From Metopolophium dirhodum (taxonomy: Eukaryota; Arthropoda; Insecta; Hemiptera; Aphididae): a stretch of 64,000 bases of DNA. The stretch spans positions 1,617,491-1,681,490 of the forward strand of contig NC_083564.1 in NCBI RefSeq assembly GCF_019925205.1, read 5' to 3'. Positions 1 to 15,000 of the stretch are shown here, piece by piece (positions within the stretch are counted from its first letter, which is position 1; each line of letters opens with the position of its first letter). The notes beneath the pieces were generated by a model that was given only the letters and a program-made list of their open reading frames with translations, ran no database searches and was not told the origin of the DNA. The translations under genes were made by a program, and so were the position numbers.

Positions 1-79
1 TTTTTCTGCAAAAAAACATATTAAGTAATAAAAATACATAATTTAACACTAAAACTTATAAGCAATAAGTATAACTAAC

Positions 80-3000
80 ATTTCATCTAAATATTCTGAT
101 AAATCGTGTTCAATAAACTTGAGGTAACTTTCTGTATGATTTATAATTAAAGCAGGTGCCATTCCCTCCATGTATGGACTAAATGTGATGTAAGTTCCAC
201 CTTCTGTCATCTGAATATCCACTTGAACAGCACTATACTATAAATATACTTTTAATGTTAGAAATCTAAATACTATTCTAGATTAACAAAACTATTGTTA
301 TATTTTTAATTTGTTATTATTAATCAATAATAGTAACTACTAACTAAAAATATCTATTAAAACATACATCTTAATTGACCAGTAAAATAATTTTTAATAA
401 TTTACTTTATTACGGAGACGTATTAAATCACTTCTTGATTTATAATATGGCAATGGTGTAGATGCATCTAATGTACCAGTTATACGAAAAATAAATATTT
501 TGTCTAAATTCAGTTTATCTGTAATGTTTTGAGGCCAAAATGGGATACAGCTATTTGGATCCACCTATTTAAATAAATTGCACAACTTGTAATATTTAAA
601 AAAGAATAAACTCTAATTTTAAGTATACTTTAGTCCAAGTTTGTTGTAACTTATACATTTCTTGAACGTCTATAGCAAATGGACATTGATTGGATGTGAT
701 GTAAAATGGAGTAAATGTAACTTGTTTTGTTAAAGAATTGTTAGTAAGTTGGATGTGTACGCCCATCTAAAAAAAACAAATGCTTATAAAAAAAATATTC
801 ATAATATCTTAGGACAAAAATATTACTTGATATAGAATGTTATTTGATTTACACATAATTGATCCAGAGTTTCCAGCCACATCCAAAGAAAATTTATCAG
901 ACCATTGACCTGAATCAATTTTAACATAAGCTTTTTTATTAGCAAAAAATATCTTTTTTTTAAATGACCACATTAAAGGTTCTGTAGGATTTGATGAATG
1001 TTGTAACATATTTGCCTCATCATCAACAGCCTATAAATAATATAAGATACGAGATGTTTTTTTAAAATATATATTTGATTTCTAATAAAATACTAATATA
1101 CTGTTTTGACCTAATACCTTATAAGTAAGAATTTTTCCAGTCTTGTTGATCATCCAAAACGGGCAATAAAGTGTTTTGACATGTGTTCCTCCTTCGTGAA
1201 ATTCAGTTCGTATGCCAAAATTTATAACATTTGCATTTGTATCGGGTTTATCTTCATTATTTGTGAATGACCAAATGGAAAATTCATCTGGATGTTCCTC
1301 AACAGTACATTTGCAATCCCAATATTTATCTAAATATTTTATCTGTGAAAATAAATCATTTGTTGAGATAAAAAATATATTAAACCCATCTCATAATTTT
1401 AAATTCAAGCTAACATACAAATGTGTATGGTTTTTAAAAATGTTTATTTTAAATATACAGATTGATTTATCAAGAATTCTTACCCTCTTCCCTCTATTTT
1501 CATTTAATAATTCATTTATTCAAACTCAGATTTTTGAAAATTTTAAGTATAGTTAAGGAGCATAATTTAAAATTTAAAATATTTTTTTTTTTTTTATTAA
1601 CAAAATAACATTTACAATCTGTACATAATAAAATACAATAAGCAAATAGGTATGTTTACAATTATAATAGTGGCTTTGGATACATGAGAAGGGAAGCTAT
1701 CCAGTGATAGGACCGTTTTGAGTTGAGACGTTAGGACATGGAGTGGTGTTCCAGTTTAGGAGGTCGCGACACCAACGTCTTTTGAGACGACGAGGGGGGT
1801 TACCTGGAATTGTGGCTGAGTGTTGATTTGCAATCAGAGGATTTGGATGATGAAGTAATTTGGAATGAAACTTTGTGTAGTGGGTTTTAACTAAGTTCTC
1901 AACTGTTTCAATGTTTAAGTCTTTATGGAGAGTGTGGTTAGAAACAAACCAAGGAGCTGACGTTATTGTGCGGAGGGAAATGGACTGAAATGCTTCGAAT
2001 GTTTTAATTTGGGTTGGTTTTGCACAACCCCATATTTGGGCTCCATAAGACCAGATTGGTCTTAACAATGATTTGTAAATTTTTATTTTATTATGGATTG
2101 GGAGTTTGGATTTTAATATAGGACGTAGTAAGTGAGATCTTGAATTGAGAGACTTTCTTTTGGATTTAAGGTGAGGACCCCAAGTTAGTCTTTTGTCTAA
2201 AATTATTCCTAGGTATTTTACTTGAGCCAAGGAGGGGATGGGAACTCCCTGAAATAAGGTAATAGGTGTGTTTTTTTTATTGAGGGTAAAAGAGACAAGA
2301 ACGGATTTATCGCAATGATTTTAATTTTCCAGTCGGAGAACCATTTATCAATAAGGTCGAGGTGGAGTTGAAGAGCATTGAATGCTTCTACTGAGCTATT
2401 ATTTGGGGATAAGATGGAGGTATCATCGGCGTAGGTGGCTAAGAGCATGTTTGGAGTTGTGGGGATATCTGATGTGAAGATGTTGTATAGGTCAGGAGAA
2501 AGATCGCTACCTTGAGGGACTCCAGCTTGGATTGGAAAAAGAGAAGAAAGAGAATTACCGTGACGAACTTTGAAGGAACGATGTTCGAGGTAATCGTTGG
2601 ATCGAATTAATAGGTATAGTGGCACGGGAAGGAATTGTTTAATTTTATAAAGCAGACCAGTGTGCCAGACCCTATCAAAGGCTTGCCACGTCAAGGAATA
2701 TTCCTGGGCAGTATTTTTTATTCTGAAAAGAGGAAGAAATTGTGTCTACTAGCCTATGAATTTGTTGAATTGTGGGATGTTTCGCACGAAATCCGAATTG
2801 GGCATTGGGTATTATTTTTTGTGTTTCTGTGATTGGTCTTAGCCTTTTCAAAACAACTTTCTCAAATAATTTACCTAAAGTTGGAAGTAGACTTATGGGT
2901 CTATATGAAGTTGGTACATTAGGGGGTTTACCTGGTTTGGGTATGAGAATTATGATGGATAGTTTCCAGATGGTAGGAAAATAAGACAATCTTAACATAG

Positions 3001-6000
3001 AGTTGAATATATATGTGAGCAAGACAATTGTTTTTTCGGGGAGGTGTTTTAGGATTTTATTCGTTATCAAGTCATGCCCAGGGAATTTGTTGGGCTTTAA
3101 CCTTTGTATAATATTAGAAATTTCATTCGGAGAGACATGATTGATGGGACGATACATAGGTAATGGGGCATCAATAAATTTATTTATTTTATCTAAATGA
3201 GCGGTATTAGGAATAATGTTTTGGTGAGGTGTGAAAATATTTGAAAGATGTTCCCCAAAAAGATTTGCTTTCTCGAGGTCTGAACATGCAAGCAAACCGT
3301 CAGCTTTTTTAATGGGACTAGAGAATTTTTTTAATTTGAGCAAGCTTTTCGTGGTTTTCCATAAAGATCCATCATGCGTATTTAGAAGTTTAAATTTCTT
3401 GTCAAAAAGATCGTTCTTATGTATTTGGATTAGTTTTATGATGGTATTTGACAGATTATTGAGGATTGATTTGTCAGAAGGTAGTCTTATCTTTGCCATC
3501 GGGAGCGTGCCCTGCGTTTTTCAGCAATTAAAGCTTTTATATCAGGGGGTAAAAGATAATCGTTGTGTTTGGATTTAGGGTGACAATTTGGGTTAGGAGG
3601 ATAGGAACACTCATAGACTGCTGATTGGATTGAGCTGACTAAATTTAGAGCTGCGGATTCTATTTCGTTGCAAGACTTAAGTGAAATTTTTAAGTTTGTA
3701 TTGATTGCTAACGACGTGGAAAAAAGGTTCCAGTTGACTGGACCTTTGGAAAGGGAAGGATGAGGAGAAATAAGAATTGGTGGTTAAAAATATTTAGATT
3801 TATTCTATTTAAGGCGTGTTCTCTGGCAACTTTTCACTTCCTTATGAGTATTTCTCATTTTACTTAACTTTACCCATTTTACCCATTTTCTTAACTAGTA
3901 ATATAATAAGCCACATCAATTAAAATTTCCATAAAAAATTGTATTTTATATATATATTTCATTAGACAAAATAAAATTATTCAAATGAAAGAAATATTTA
4001 TAACTGAGATAATATATCATTATTTTCAAATAAAAACTAACACTCTACTTTTTGTGCATTGACAAGTAAGTATGATAAATTCTACTAACATGACGTGCCT
4101 AATGAATGTCTGAATTCATTATTTTAAATTTAAATCTATAATACATCTCTACACTAATTTTCACACAAACACTAATTGTTTGTATGTATTCATTTTACTT
4201 TGCTATACACCTATAGCTAAATTAATTAAACTTTTTTGATGTTTACCAAAAACCAAATCAAAGATATAAATACCTGCAATGTAAGACAAGAATATCCAAT
4301 TTCCACAATTGGTAAGTTTATTTTTTCTCCAGGAGCTAATGTTTTTAATTCAGAATCACCTTGCATTAAACAATCCAAATTTACTGGTAGAGCATTGACT
4401 AATATAACTGTAGGATATAAATGAATATTATAGCAATTACTAGACATCAAATATCGATCGGTGTGCTCAAAATATATGTGTTCCATATTTCCTAATAACT
4501 AATAATAAAAATGAAATGTTATTAATGATATTTCAAATATTTTAATGATTTAGTTTACTTGTATAAAAAATGGATCTCTGTCCTCAACTTGATTTGGTGG
4601 ACACTGTAGCATTGCACGTAATTTCATAACTGGTTGGATATCTTTCCAAATAAAAGATTTAACGCATATTTGATATCTAGAGATAAAATTATTATTAGAA
4701 TTGTCATAAACTCTATTCTAGATTAATTTACTTCTCTGGACAAAATAATATTTCTTTGGTTTGTGAATAAATTGAATGAACGGGTAAATTAAATGGTTTG
4801 TTAGGTTTTGCTTTACCGATCATTTTCAATTTTCCTTGTTTCTTATAATAAAGAAATATGCTTTCATTGAAATGATTATGAATCTATGTTAATAAAATAG
4901 TAGTTAGTTAAATAATCAAATCTTATTTCATAAATATAACATTACTTGGACAACACTTCTCAATGTTACAACCATGCTGCCATTAATTACTTGAGTGTCA
5001 GTTACTAATCCCCATGGTTCATTTACAGTACTTAGTTTATGTTTAATATTAAAATATCTTTTGTCGGCCTTTATTAATGGTAAACTAAATTCTGTAACAT
5101 TATTATTTTCCTGAATCTGAAAAGAAAATGAATGACTTTAGATCCTGTTCTCAGATCATACTAATTAGAATAATTTATTACAACCTTAATTTTTAAAGAT
5201 CTTTCAGTTATTTTACTCTGACGTAAATGATCTGATACCGAATCATCATTTTTAAGACAAAGACTGATCTGTTCTCGATCTTTTAGAACAATATTATCAC
5301 CAACGTCGTCACTGTTACTTACATTGTATAACTATAAATACAAAAATTCAAATAATTTAAATATATATATTTATTTTTATCCAATTTTTACTTTAAATGG
5401 TGTATTTGATATCATGATAGTTATATCAAATCCAAGATTGTTCTGAACAACATATGGAGCTGCTTCAATTCTTTTTGAAAGTGGTATTTCTGCTGTAATT
5501 GCTTCATTAAAAGCTTTACCTAAACTGGTTAGAACTTCTAACGCAGTTTTCGTCATTGTTATTTCAATAGTTTCCTGAAATTAAAATAATAACAAAATTA
5601 ATATTTTACATACTTGTGTTATTCATACATTTATTGAAATCATACATATGATGTCAAAGAAATTTTCATTGTTGGCTTCCTTTGAAATACTTCTTCTTGA
5701 GGACTTAAATTTTGATCAAAAGTCTCCAACTAAAATATTAATTAAATTTGAATAATCAATTAAAATTATTTAAAATTAGAATTGATTACCTTCAACTCAA
5801 GTAACCATGGTTTATATTTAGTACCAATAGTAGATTCAACTTCAACAGGCTCAATAAATGGCTCCCAAAGAGCTAATCGGCTGTTATAATAATTCATTTG
5901 CATTGTTAACTCTCCCGCAACAGATAACTAAACAATAATATATTAAAGTTACATCTTACTATTACTACAAAGAATAAAAAATGTTTATGATTTTTTTATT

Positions 6001-9000
6001 TTAAAATAAAAATAAAAATCATTGAATCACAATACATGCATCATATATTTTTAACCAGTTAAAATTATATAATAGCAATGGCCAAGTTAATTATTTCACT
6101 AATAGTATTATTACCTTAGAGCTCCAATTATTTACAGAACCATTAAACGTACACTCTGTTAATAACATTGGCATTGTCTTGGTGCCAATGCCTGCTTCAA
6201 TAGTAAAAACTATAGAGGGAATTGATATTATACATACTTCACTTTTCTTTAATGTAGGTAATATATCATCTTTGCCAAAATTACTAGCTTCAACACCTAA
6301 CTCTGAAATATTTCAGTAGTATCAACCAGTAATTAATATTTAATAACTTTAAATAATACACTTACCAGTTTTCAAAAACCAGAATTCTGAATCATTAAAC
6401 ACAGTTTTATTCCACAAATCTTCATATTTTTGTTCATCATACTTTGGTTCTTCGGATAAATTTTCTTTTTTTTCAGTTAAGCTTTGATTGATACGATTTA
6501 ACATTTCAATATTGGCTAAGAAAAACAAAATATTCTAAAAACTATAAAAATTAATTTAAATGGCTTCATTAGAAAATTATTACCTGGTGTTACTGATATT
6601 ATCAAAGGAGTCATTGTTACATCAATGTTAAGGCAAGTATCATCAGGTGTTGAACCAATAACATTTATAGTAACTGGTCTTAATATCTATTTAATATAAA
6701 TATTATATATATATAAATAAACTTAAAACATATTTATAAAAACACAAAAAATTAATATTAACTTGATTCATTGTATCTTTTCTTCTAATAGGATTATAGC
6801 AGCAAGAATACAATTGCAAATCTTTGATTTCTCCATTTATAGTTTGACGAGTTGGGGTAGACATGCGCAGTTTCAATGTAGCTTCGGTCTAGAATTAATT
6901 TATGGTAATTAATTATTAAGTTATTAATATATTTATTGTTAATACTATTACATTCATAATAATTGCATTTGTATTGATGTCATCTAAACTTTCAACCAAT
7001 ATAATATCAGGCTTTTCTAATTGTACTTTTAACATAAGTGTTTTATTGTTTTCTTTTTGTTCTATGACATTTGGTTTCTCTTTCTACAACATATTTGAAA
7101 AATAAATAATCTACCAAATTTGTAGTTTTAATAATATTGTTAATTAAATTTTATTACTACCGTTATATTTTGTTTGGCATTTTTTGTTACATCATTTATT
7201 GCTAAATCTTGATTTTGAGATGGCAATATAAAGAAATTCAACAAGTATTGAATATATTCCACATTAAATATTAAATTAAAACTAAAAATTTTCAGCTGAA
7301 CTAAAATATCAATAAGTGTTAGAAAATTAGTGATTTTAAAGGAATTTTTGAAGAATAATAATTACCATCTGATCCAGCAAGGGTCTGCTTGTACTTCATG
7401 TCAATAGTATTTTTTAAACTTTCATTTTCGAGATCACTCTTTTTTCTCTCCATATAGCGTACTACCTTATTTCCTGGAGATTTATTTACTCGTGTATCAT
7501 CTAGTGTTACATCTAACAAATATAATGTCAAAGCTAATGAAAGATCTGTCTGCATTGATCCATCCACAGTTAATGAGGAAAACATAAATTGTCCCATACT
7601 ATTATTCTTAATTTGTAAGCCATTCTACAAAAAAAATAATAATAAAAACAAAAATAATTTTTAGAATTGATGACTGTTAATTATTAAGTAATAAATACAA
7701 AATTGAAAATATATTATATTTAGTTATTAGTTCAATAATTATAAATCATGATGGCACTGTACAAACTACAAGTAGCAACATAAAAAATAGTATTATAAAA
7801 ATAAGCCACTAAACAGTCAAATATTAATGAGCCGGTATGTTTACAACATCGTAACTACATAAATTATATTTTTTTTTTTTTTTTTATTTTTAGAAGAATA
7901 TATACAATCTATATCGTAGACATAATAAGTATATGTGCGATAGGGAGAGAAACAATAGGGTGATACTTAAGTTTGAGGAAAGAAGCCACCCACTGATGAC
8001 ACTTTCGTCTTGATTTAATTAAATGCGAGTTTAGTTAAATATTAGTATTTATATAATATATAAAATATTATATATTTAGTTATAACTTGTATAATTATTT
8101 AAAGTAGTAAATCTCTGCACCATTTACGTTTAAGTCGCCTTGGAGGGCTACCTGGGATTGTGAGGGAAGATAAGTTTTTAATGAGTGGATTTGAATGAGA
8201 GGATAGACAGTTATGAAATTTTTTATAAAAACGTTTAGCTTCGTCATGAATAGTATTTAAGTTACAATCTAAATGTAGAGTATGATTTGATACATATGGA
8301 GGTGCGTTAAATACTTTCCTTAAGGTCATATTTTGGAAAGCTTGAATCTTATTCAGGTTTGACTTTTTAGCATTTCCCCATAGCTGCAATCCGTATGTCC
8401 AAATGGGTTTTAATAAGGTTTTATACAAGAGAAGTTTGATATTAATCGGGGTGGCTTTGTTGCCAATTAAATTCTTAAGCATACGTAGACGATTGTTTAG
8501 GGAGAGTCTTTTTTCACGTATGTGTTGAGCCCAGGTTAAGCGTTGATCGAGGGTTAGACCGAGGTATTTTACTGAAGGTGATGAAGGAATGGGGATGTCA
8601 TAAAGTAGTACCCTTGGGCAAGGTACTTGTCTTAGTGTAAAAGTAGTGTGTATTGATTTATTTTGATTTACTTTAAATTTCCATTTGGTATACCATCTTT
8701 CCATCATACCTAGATGGGTTTGCAAATATGCGGAGGCCATATATGGGTCATCGTTAATCGAGATAATCACTTTATCATCCGCGTAGTCCGCGACTGAGGT
8801 ATTTGGAGACGTGGGTTGATCAGATACAAAGATATTGTAGAGTAATGGGGATAAAATGCCACCTTGAGGAACTCCAGCATTTATACTTGCTATTTCAGAC
8901 GTGGTAGTTCCATAGCAAATTTTAAAAGAGCGATCAGAAAGATAAGATTTGAAAAGTAGGAAGTAGGATGTAGGTAGGAAGGATTTCAGTTTGTATAACA

Positions 9001-12000
9001 GACCTTGATGCCAAACACGGTCGAATGCCTGCGAGATATCTAAGAAAGCACATGTGCAGTACAACTTTTTTTCAAGAGAGTAGGAAATTGCATCTACCAA
9101 TCGGTGGACTTGGTGTATAGTAGAATGTGAGGTACGAAAACCAAATTGATAATCTGGGAGGATTTGTTTTTCAGCGATGATTGGAGCGATACGTTTGAGC
9201 AGTAGTCTTTCTAGGATTTTTGCAAAGAAAGGTAGAAGGCTTATTGGTCTGTGGGAAGAGGTAGAATCAGGAGGTTTATTTGGTTTTTGGATCATGATTA
9301 TATTTGAAAATTTCCAAAGCAGTGGAAAGTATGAAAGTCTGAGTATTGAATTGTATATATGAGTTAGATGTACAATGGCCCTTTTTGGTAGATTTTTAGC
9401 AACTTCAGACGTAATGAGATCGAAACCAGGAGACTTATTGCGTGGGTATTTATGTATGAGATATTTAACTTCGTTAGGTGAGAAAGGTTTAACTGATGGC
9501 GAAGGTTGAAGAGGAGCATCAAGAGCAGTATTCACAACATTAGTGTTTTCTAAATCTACAATATCTAAGTGTGGGTGAAATATTTCGGAGAGGTGTAGTT
9601 TGAATAGCTCAGCTTTTTCTAAATCAGAGGTGGTTAGACTCCCGTCGGATTTTTTTAATGGTAGATTAGAAGCTTTATGGCGTAAGAGTTTCTTAGTAGC
9701 TTTCCAGAGACTGCCGGCTTTTGGAGTAAGATTGGTTAAATTGTGAGTGAGAACTGTATCCTTGTGTTTAGCAATCAGTTTTTTTTTTCAATGAGTTTGC
9801 TAAACGGTTATAGATTTGTTTATAAATTATATAACAATTGATTATTAGAACTCATTATTAGAATTTTTGATAATTATAATTATAAGTGTTTTTCGAGTGA
9901 TATAAATTATAAATACAATATAAGATGTTAGTTAGTAATCACACACTAGTGCTGAACTTCAGTTTATAAGTGGGTTCTTTTTTTGTTGTGTCTATAGTGA
10001 ACCAACATTTTGCAGGGTACCACTATGCCACTCCATACCGTTCATCTAAACTTTAGATACTTATAACTATAACTCATAAACTATCTGTCCAAAATTTGAT
10101 TTTAATATATCTAAATACCCAAAAAAATATTTTGGTCTGGAATAAGGAATTAAAAATACACCATGCTAAAAAAAGGAAAAACTTAAAAATTAAACTAACT
10201 TAAAATTATGTAAAAAAAAATTTTTAAATATTAATAGTTTTTGAATTAATGAGTGTTCTTTGATAAAAGAAATACCTGGTATAAGAAATTCTAATGTTGG
10301 TCAGAGAAAAGAAAAATATTAATTAAACCTCCCCACTCTCGAAAAAAAAAAACACAAAATAAATAAAATCTTAGATACATGACTGTTGGTGGTCCATGTT
10401 ATTAAAATGGTATTAAATATAAAAATTTAAAATATACATTTTGATATGTCTGAATAGTCAATGATTTTAACTTTATGTTTAAAACCTTTAAAAATACCAT
10501 TAACTTTTCAAAAAAAACGCAATTACTTTCCCTCGGAAATATTGTAACAATTACATTTTATAATAGGTATTTTTACTCTATAACCAAAATTGAGCAAATT
10601 ATGCTCAGACTGCTTAAACGCGTTTTATCTATGTCGTACGTGTGTAAGACTGAGACAACACATGCGGGTGTGATGTCCTCCTAACAGAAATTTGTTTGAT
10701 TTTGTAAAATTATAATCATTTATATAATCTAAAATAAATAAAGCTATTAAATTATCATCGTTTTAAGAATTAAAATATCACAACTTGTAAATTAGATGAT
10801 ACAAATATCAGTTTTAAATATATATTATTATAAAAAAATTTTAATTTGGCAATTACCTTATCAGGACCTTCTTTAAATAGCTCAAGAATAATACTTTTTA
10901 CAGAAAATTCAAATTTAGCTAATGTTCTGATTTCTTGAGACTGAGATTTATTTTTTTCAACATCAACAATTACTTTGATTTCTGAAACAAATAAAAAAAA
11001 GTAAGATATTTAAATTTACAAAATTAACTATTGAAATGTTCAATATATACAACCAACCATTTGAATCATTTTGAGATGTGCTTAAATAAGGTTGGTTATT
11101 TGTAGGAGTCAAGTCATCTTTTCCTTCACTTAGATTTTCATTTAACACCTTCATTACTAATATGTAATCAATATGACTAACAGTTACCTATAACAGTAAC
11201 AATTTGTTAACATTAAACAAATAATTATATCTAAAATATGTAAACATTATTAATTATACTTTGATGGAGTCAAATTTAGCCACAATATCAAAATCTGGGT
11301 GATCGGTATACCATGCTGATGATAAATTACGTTTTACAATAAGCGAAAATGTAATAGGTTGTAACAATAGACAGTCAAACACAAAAGATTTAATACCATC
11401 ATTCAATTTTACTCTGAAATTAATATATTAAAAAACATATATTATACATGTATATTTTAATCTTATAAATAACTATACCTTGATATTTTAAGATTTTGTA
11501 AATTTAAACTCAATTGATCAATAACTGCTGGAATATGATCAGTTCCTTTGGAAATAACCAAAAATGAGTTTGTAATAGATAAATATCCAAAATCAAAACA
11601 TAATGCTTCCAAACTAAAAGAATTTTGAGGTACTATAATGACTGGAGCCTTTAAAAAAATATAAATAAATTGTTAAAAAAAAGTATTAAAATCATTTATT
11701 ATAAAAAAGAAAATAAATACATACTTTCAGATTTATTTTAAGAGCAACGCGAGTAGCAGATTTCACATTCATTTTAGCGGTAGCTACAGCCGCAGCCCCG
11801 GCTTCATAAACAGCAGCTTTTCCAGCTTGGAAATGATTTATAAAGCTCTATGAGTAAAAATATAACAGACACATTTTGACAAACTACTTTGTTATTTTCA
11901 TTACATAAGTTTGTTTAAACATTTTTATTTTTAACAAACTTATAATAGATATATAATTAAAAGTAAAATATACTTACTAATAACTTGGTCATAAAACGAT

Positions 12001-15000
12001 TTAAAAATACACATTTTATACACCCTGATGAAATTAACATAAAAATTTCTGGTGAATCATAATCAATAAGATATTGTTCATTATACATTATCATTTGAAA
12101 TTTCAAAGCTTCGTCATTTTCAGCAACATGAATAATCTAAATGTGTAAGTGAATCATTACAAAAAAAAAATTGAGATTGTGTTATGATTCTGAGGAACAG
12201 TTTATCGCATTTAACAAATTATATTGAAGAAGATTATATTAGTAAATTAATTTAAAATACTTGTTACTTACGTGTTTATAAATTGTATCTGATGATGGAT
12301 CAAAAACACTAATATTTTGTAATTTAGCATCAATTTTAATATCTGATTTTTTTATTTCAACACATGACTCAAGTTTAGTTATAAGCATATGAGCTAAATC
12401 TTCAGCTTCGGATACAATTATAAGTTGTATTTCCCCTATTTTAGCTACTAATTTAAAATCTTTGATGTCTTTGTCCTCAGTTAATTTTTTATTCACTAAA
12501 TATATATGTTTTTTAATAAATAGCAATACTCAATATATTTAATTTTAATTATGTCATACATACATTGTAGAACTTTACTTGCAGCAGATTCTTCAAGAAT
12601 AGTTGACAATGCATTAGAAACTAAATGCATTCTTTTAAGTTTGATAGGTTTTTGAACTTGCGGTGGAGATTCTGAGATATAATTATACTGTTTTTGCATG
12701 TTTGTTATATTAGAACTGACATTATTCATCCAATCAAAAAAGTAAAGCAATGCATCTCTATTAGCTGTTGCTAATAACTTAGTGAAGTTTAATTCAAGTA
12801 GTTGCAATACATTATCATTTGTATTAAATTCTGGAGAGTTTTTATCGACCTATAAAAATAGATTTTTCAAGACTTTGTTACCTTTTAAATAATTATTAAA
12901 TATAAAATGTATACTCACTAGAGTATACTTCATAAGTAAGAGGTACTGGTTTTCATCTTCATTTGGTGTGTCAACTAAAGGTATAATAGTGTCTTTATAA
13001 TACTGAGCTAAAAATAGTCTACCCAATTTCAAAGCAATACTCGTATTAAATGATTGCTGTGTTAATGACAGTTCAAGGGTAAGCAAATTAAAGTCTAATA
13101 ATGGACTTAACCAAGAACCTTTGTCATCATAAGATAATACTTTAATTGACAAGCCTAGAGTTATAGAAAAACAAGAAAAAAATTATTTTAAAATTAAACA
13201 TATAACTATCAGCTTAAACTAGCAATTATTAATTAATTATATTTTGTGTATTAATCTTACGTTTGAGAACTAATTTAACATCTAATGATGTAAATTGCAC
13301 ATTTACATCAGAAGATTTTTCTGCTTCTTTTCTTTGGCTAGTTAAATTTTTAGTCATATTGAATGAATCAATTTTTTGACGTAATGACATTGCTGAACCA
13401 AGTATATCAAAATCCTTAAATTAAATTATACATTTAATTAAAAAAAAAAAAAGATATAATATAATATGTAGTATAACAATGATTTACTTAACCATACAAA
13501 ATAAGAATAATATATTAAAATAATTACATGAGGATCATTGTCTGATTCTTGGGCTTTTTTTGGTAAAGGAACACTTAAAAACACTGATAGAGCATCCAAA
13601 ATGCGATTTTCTGTAGTAAAATAAGATAATATGATTAATGATTATATTATAATGTATGTACAAGAAATAGAAAAGACCAATATAATTAAATATAATTAAA
13701 ACTATTATTCAATGGTAAATATTTCAAATTAAACTATTTATTAACTCATAAAAACACATTTTTTTTAAAAATATAACTTCAAAAAAAATCTTAATAGAAA
13801 TTATTATTCAGTATTCACAAATATTTTTTTGTAGATATATTTGAATAAATATATATTACTGCTGATTTGAAAATCCAATTCTATTACATCTAACTCTATT
13901 TTGACTAAAGAGTTGATTTTCTCAAATATGCATACAAAAATATCATAGGTACAAGTTACAGGGAGGCTAAGGGGACTTTTCACCCGCAAAATATCCCATT
14001 AGCTCCCTCAAATGTATACAGCGTTTTAGTTATGTGAGATCAACACCTCCCCCCTCCCCGCTCATATTGATGTTGGAAATGTTAGCTCATAATAACATTT
14101 TAATGGATTCAACGTTTATGAAGAATGTATAAAATAATTATTTATATTTAAAAAAATATACTAACACTTTAACACTAACTCCAAAATAATGACAGTTAAT
14201 GTTAATTTATTTATTGAAGAGTAGACAGTTTGATAATATATAAGACTCACACCTACCATACATTTAACATCATGCAATGTATGAATAAAATATAAAGTAA
14301 TTTTAATTTTATCACCTGCAATTTTTATATCAATAGCTGGTAGTTCTCCAGTCACCTTCAGTAATGGTAAACGAGGATCATCAGTTATTAAACATTTTTC
14401 AACTTGAATAGATACAGTAGTTGGCTTCAGAATATAAAGTTCATTTTGAAATGATTCATTAAATTTATTTTTCCACTTGTCACCTTTATTAGCAATTAAT
14501 ATCTAAAAATGAACAGTTATTATTAATATTATTATAACATAATATTATTTTTAGTATTATTTTCACCTACTTGAGCATTTTCTAATTCAATGTAATAGCG
14601 ATCATAGCTACGACTGACAATTTCTTGTAAAACTTCAGATTGTGATGCTCCCTTTTTATGCATTGAATGTATACTTACTAAATTCTCTGTAGTTTGTGGT
14701 TTGGATTTTATTTTTAAACAACCTAAATTAAAAACTAATAAGGACTGGTTTCTGTAAGAAAGAAAATTATGTTAGTTAATATTTGCTTATTTTTAATATT
14801 TTGAAAAAGTTCTTACTTTCTATAAAATCCACCATGAGGTATAACAATGTAAGATGGCATCATATCAATCTTTAATTCAAGCCTTTTATGTTCTTCTATG
14901 ATATGTTGCATACCTAGAGCAGATTTTTCTTTGATTTCAGCCAACTTTGTACCAGCTGCAGCTTGTAGTCTTTGTAATTAAAAAATAAATTTAAATTAGC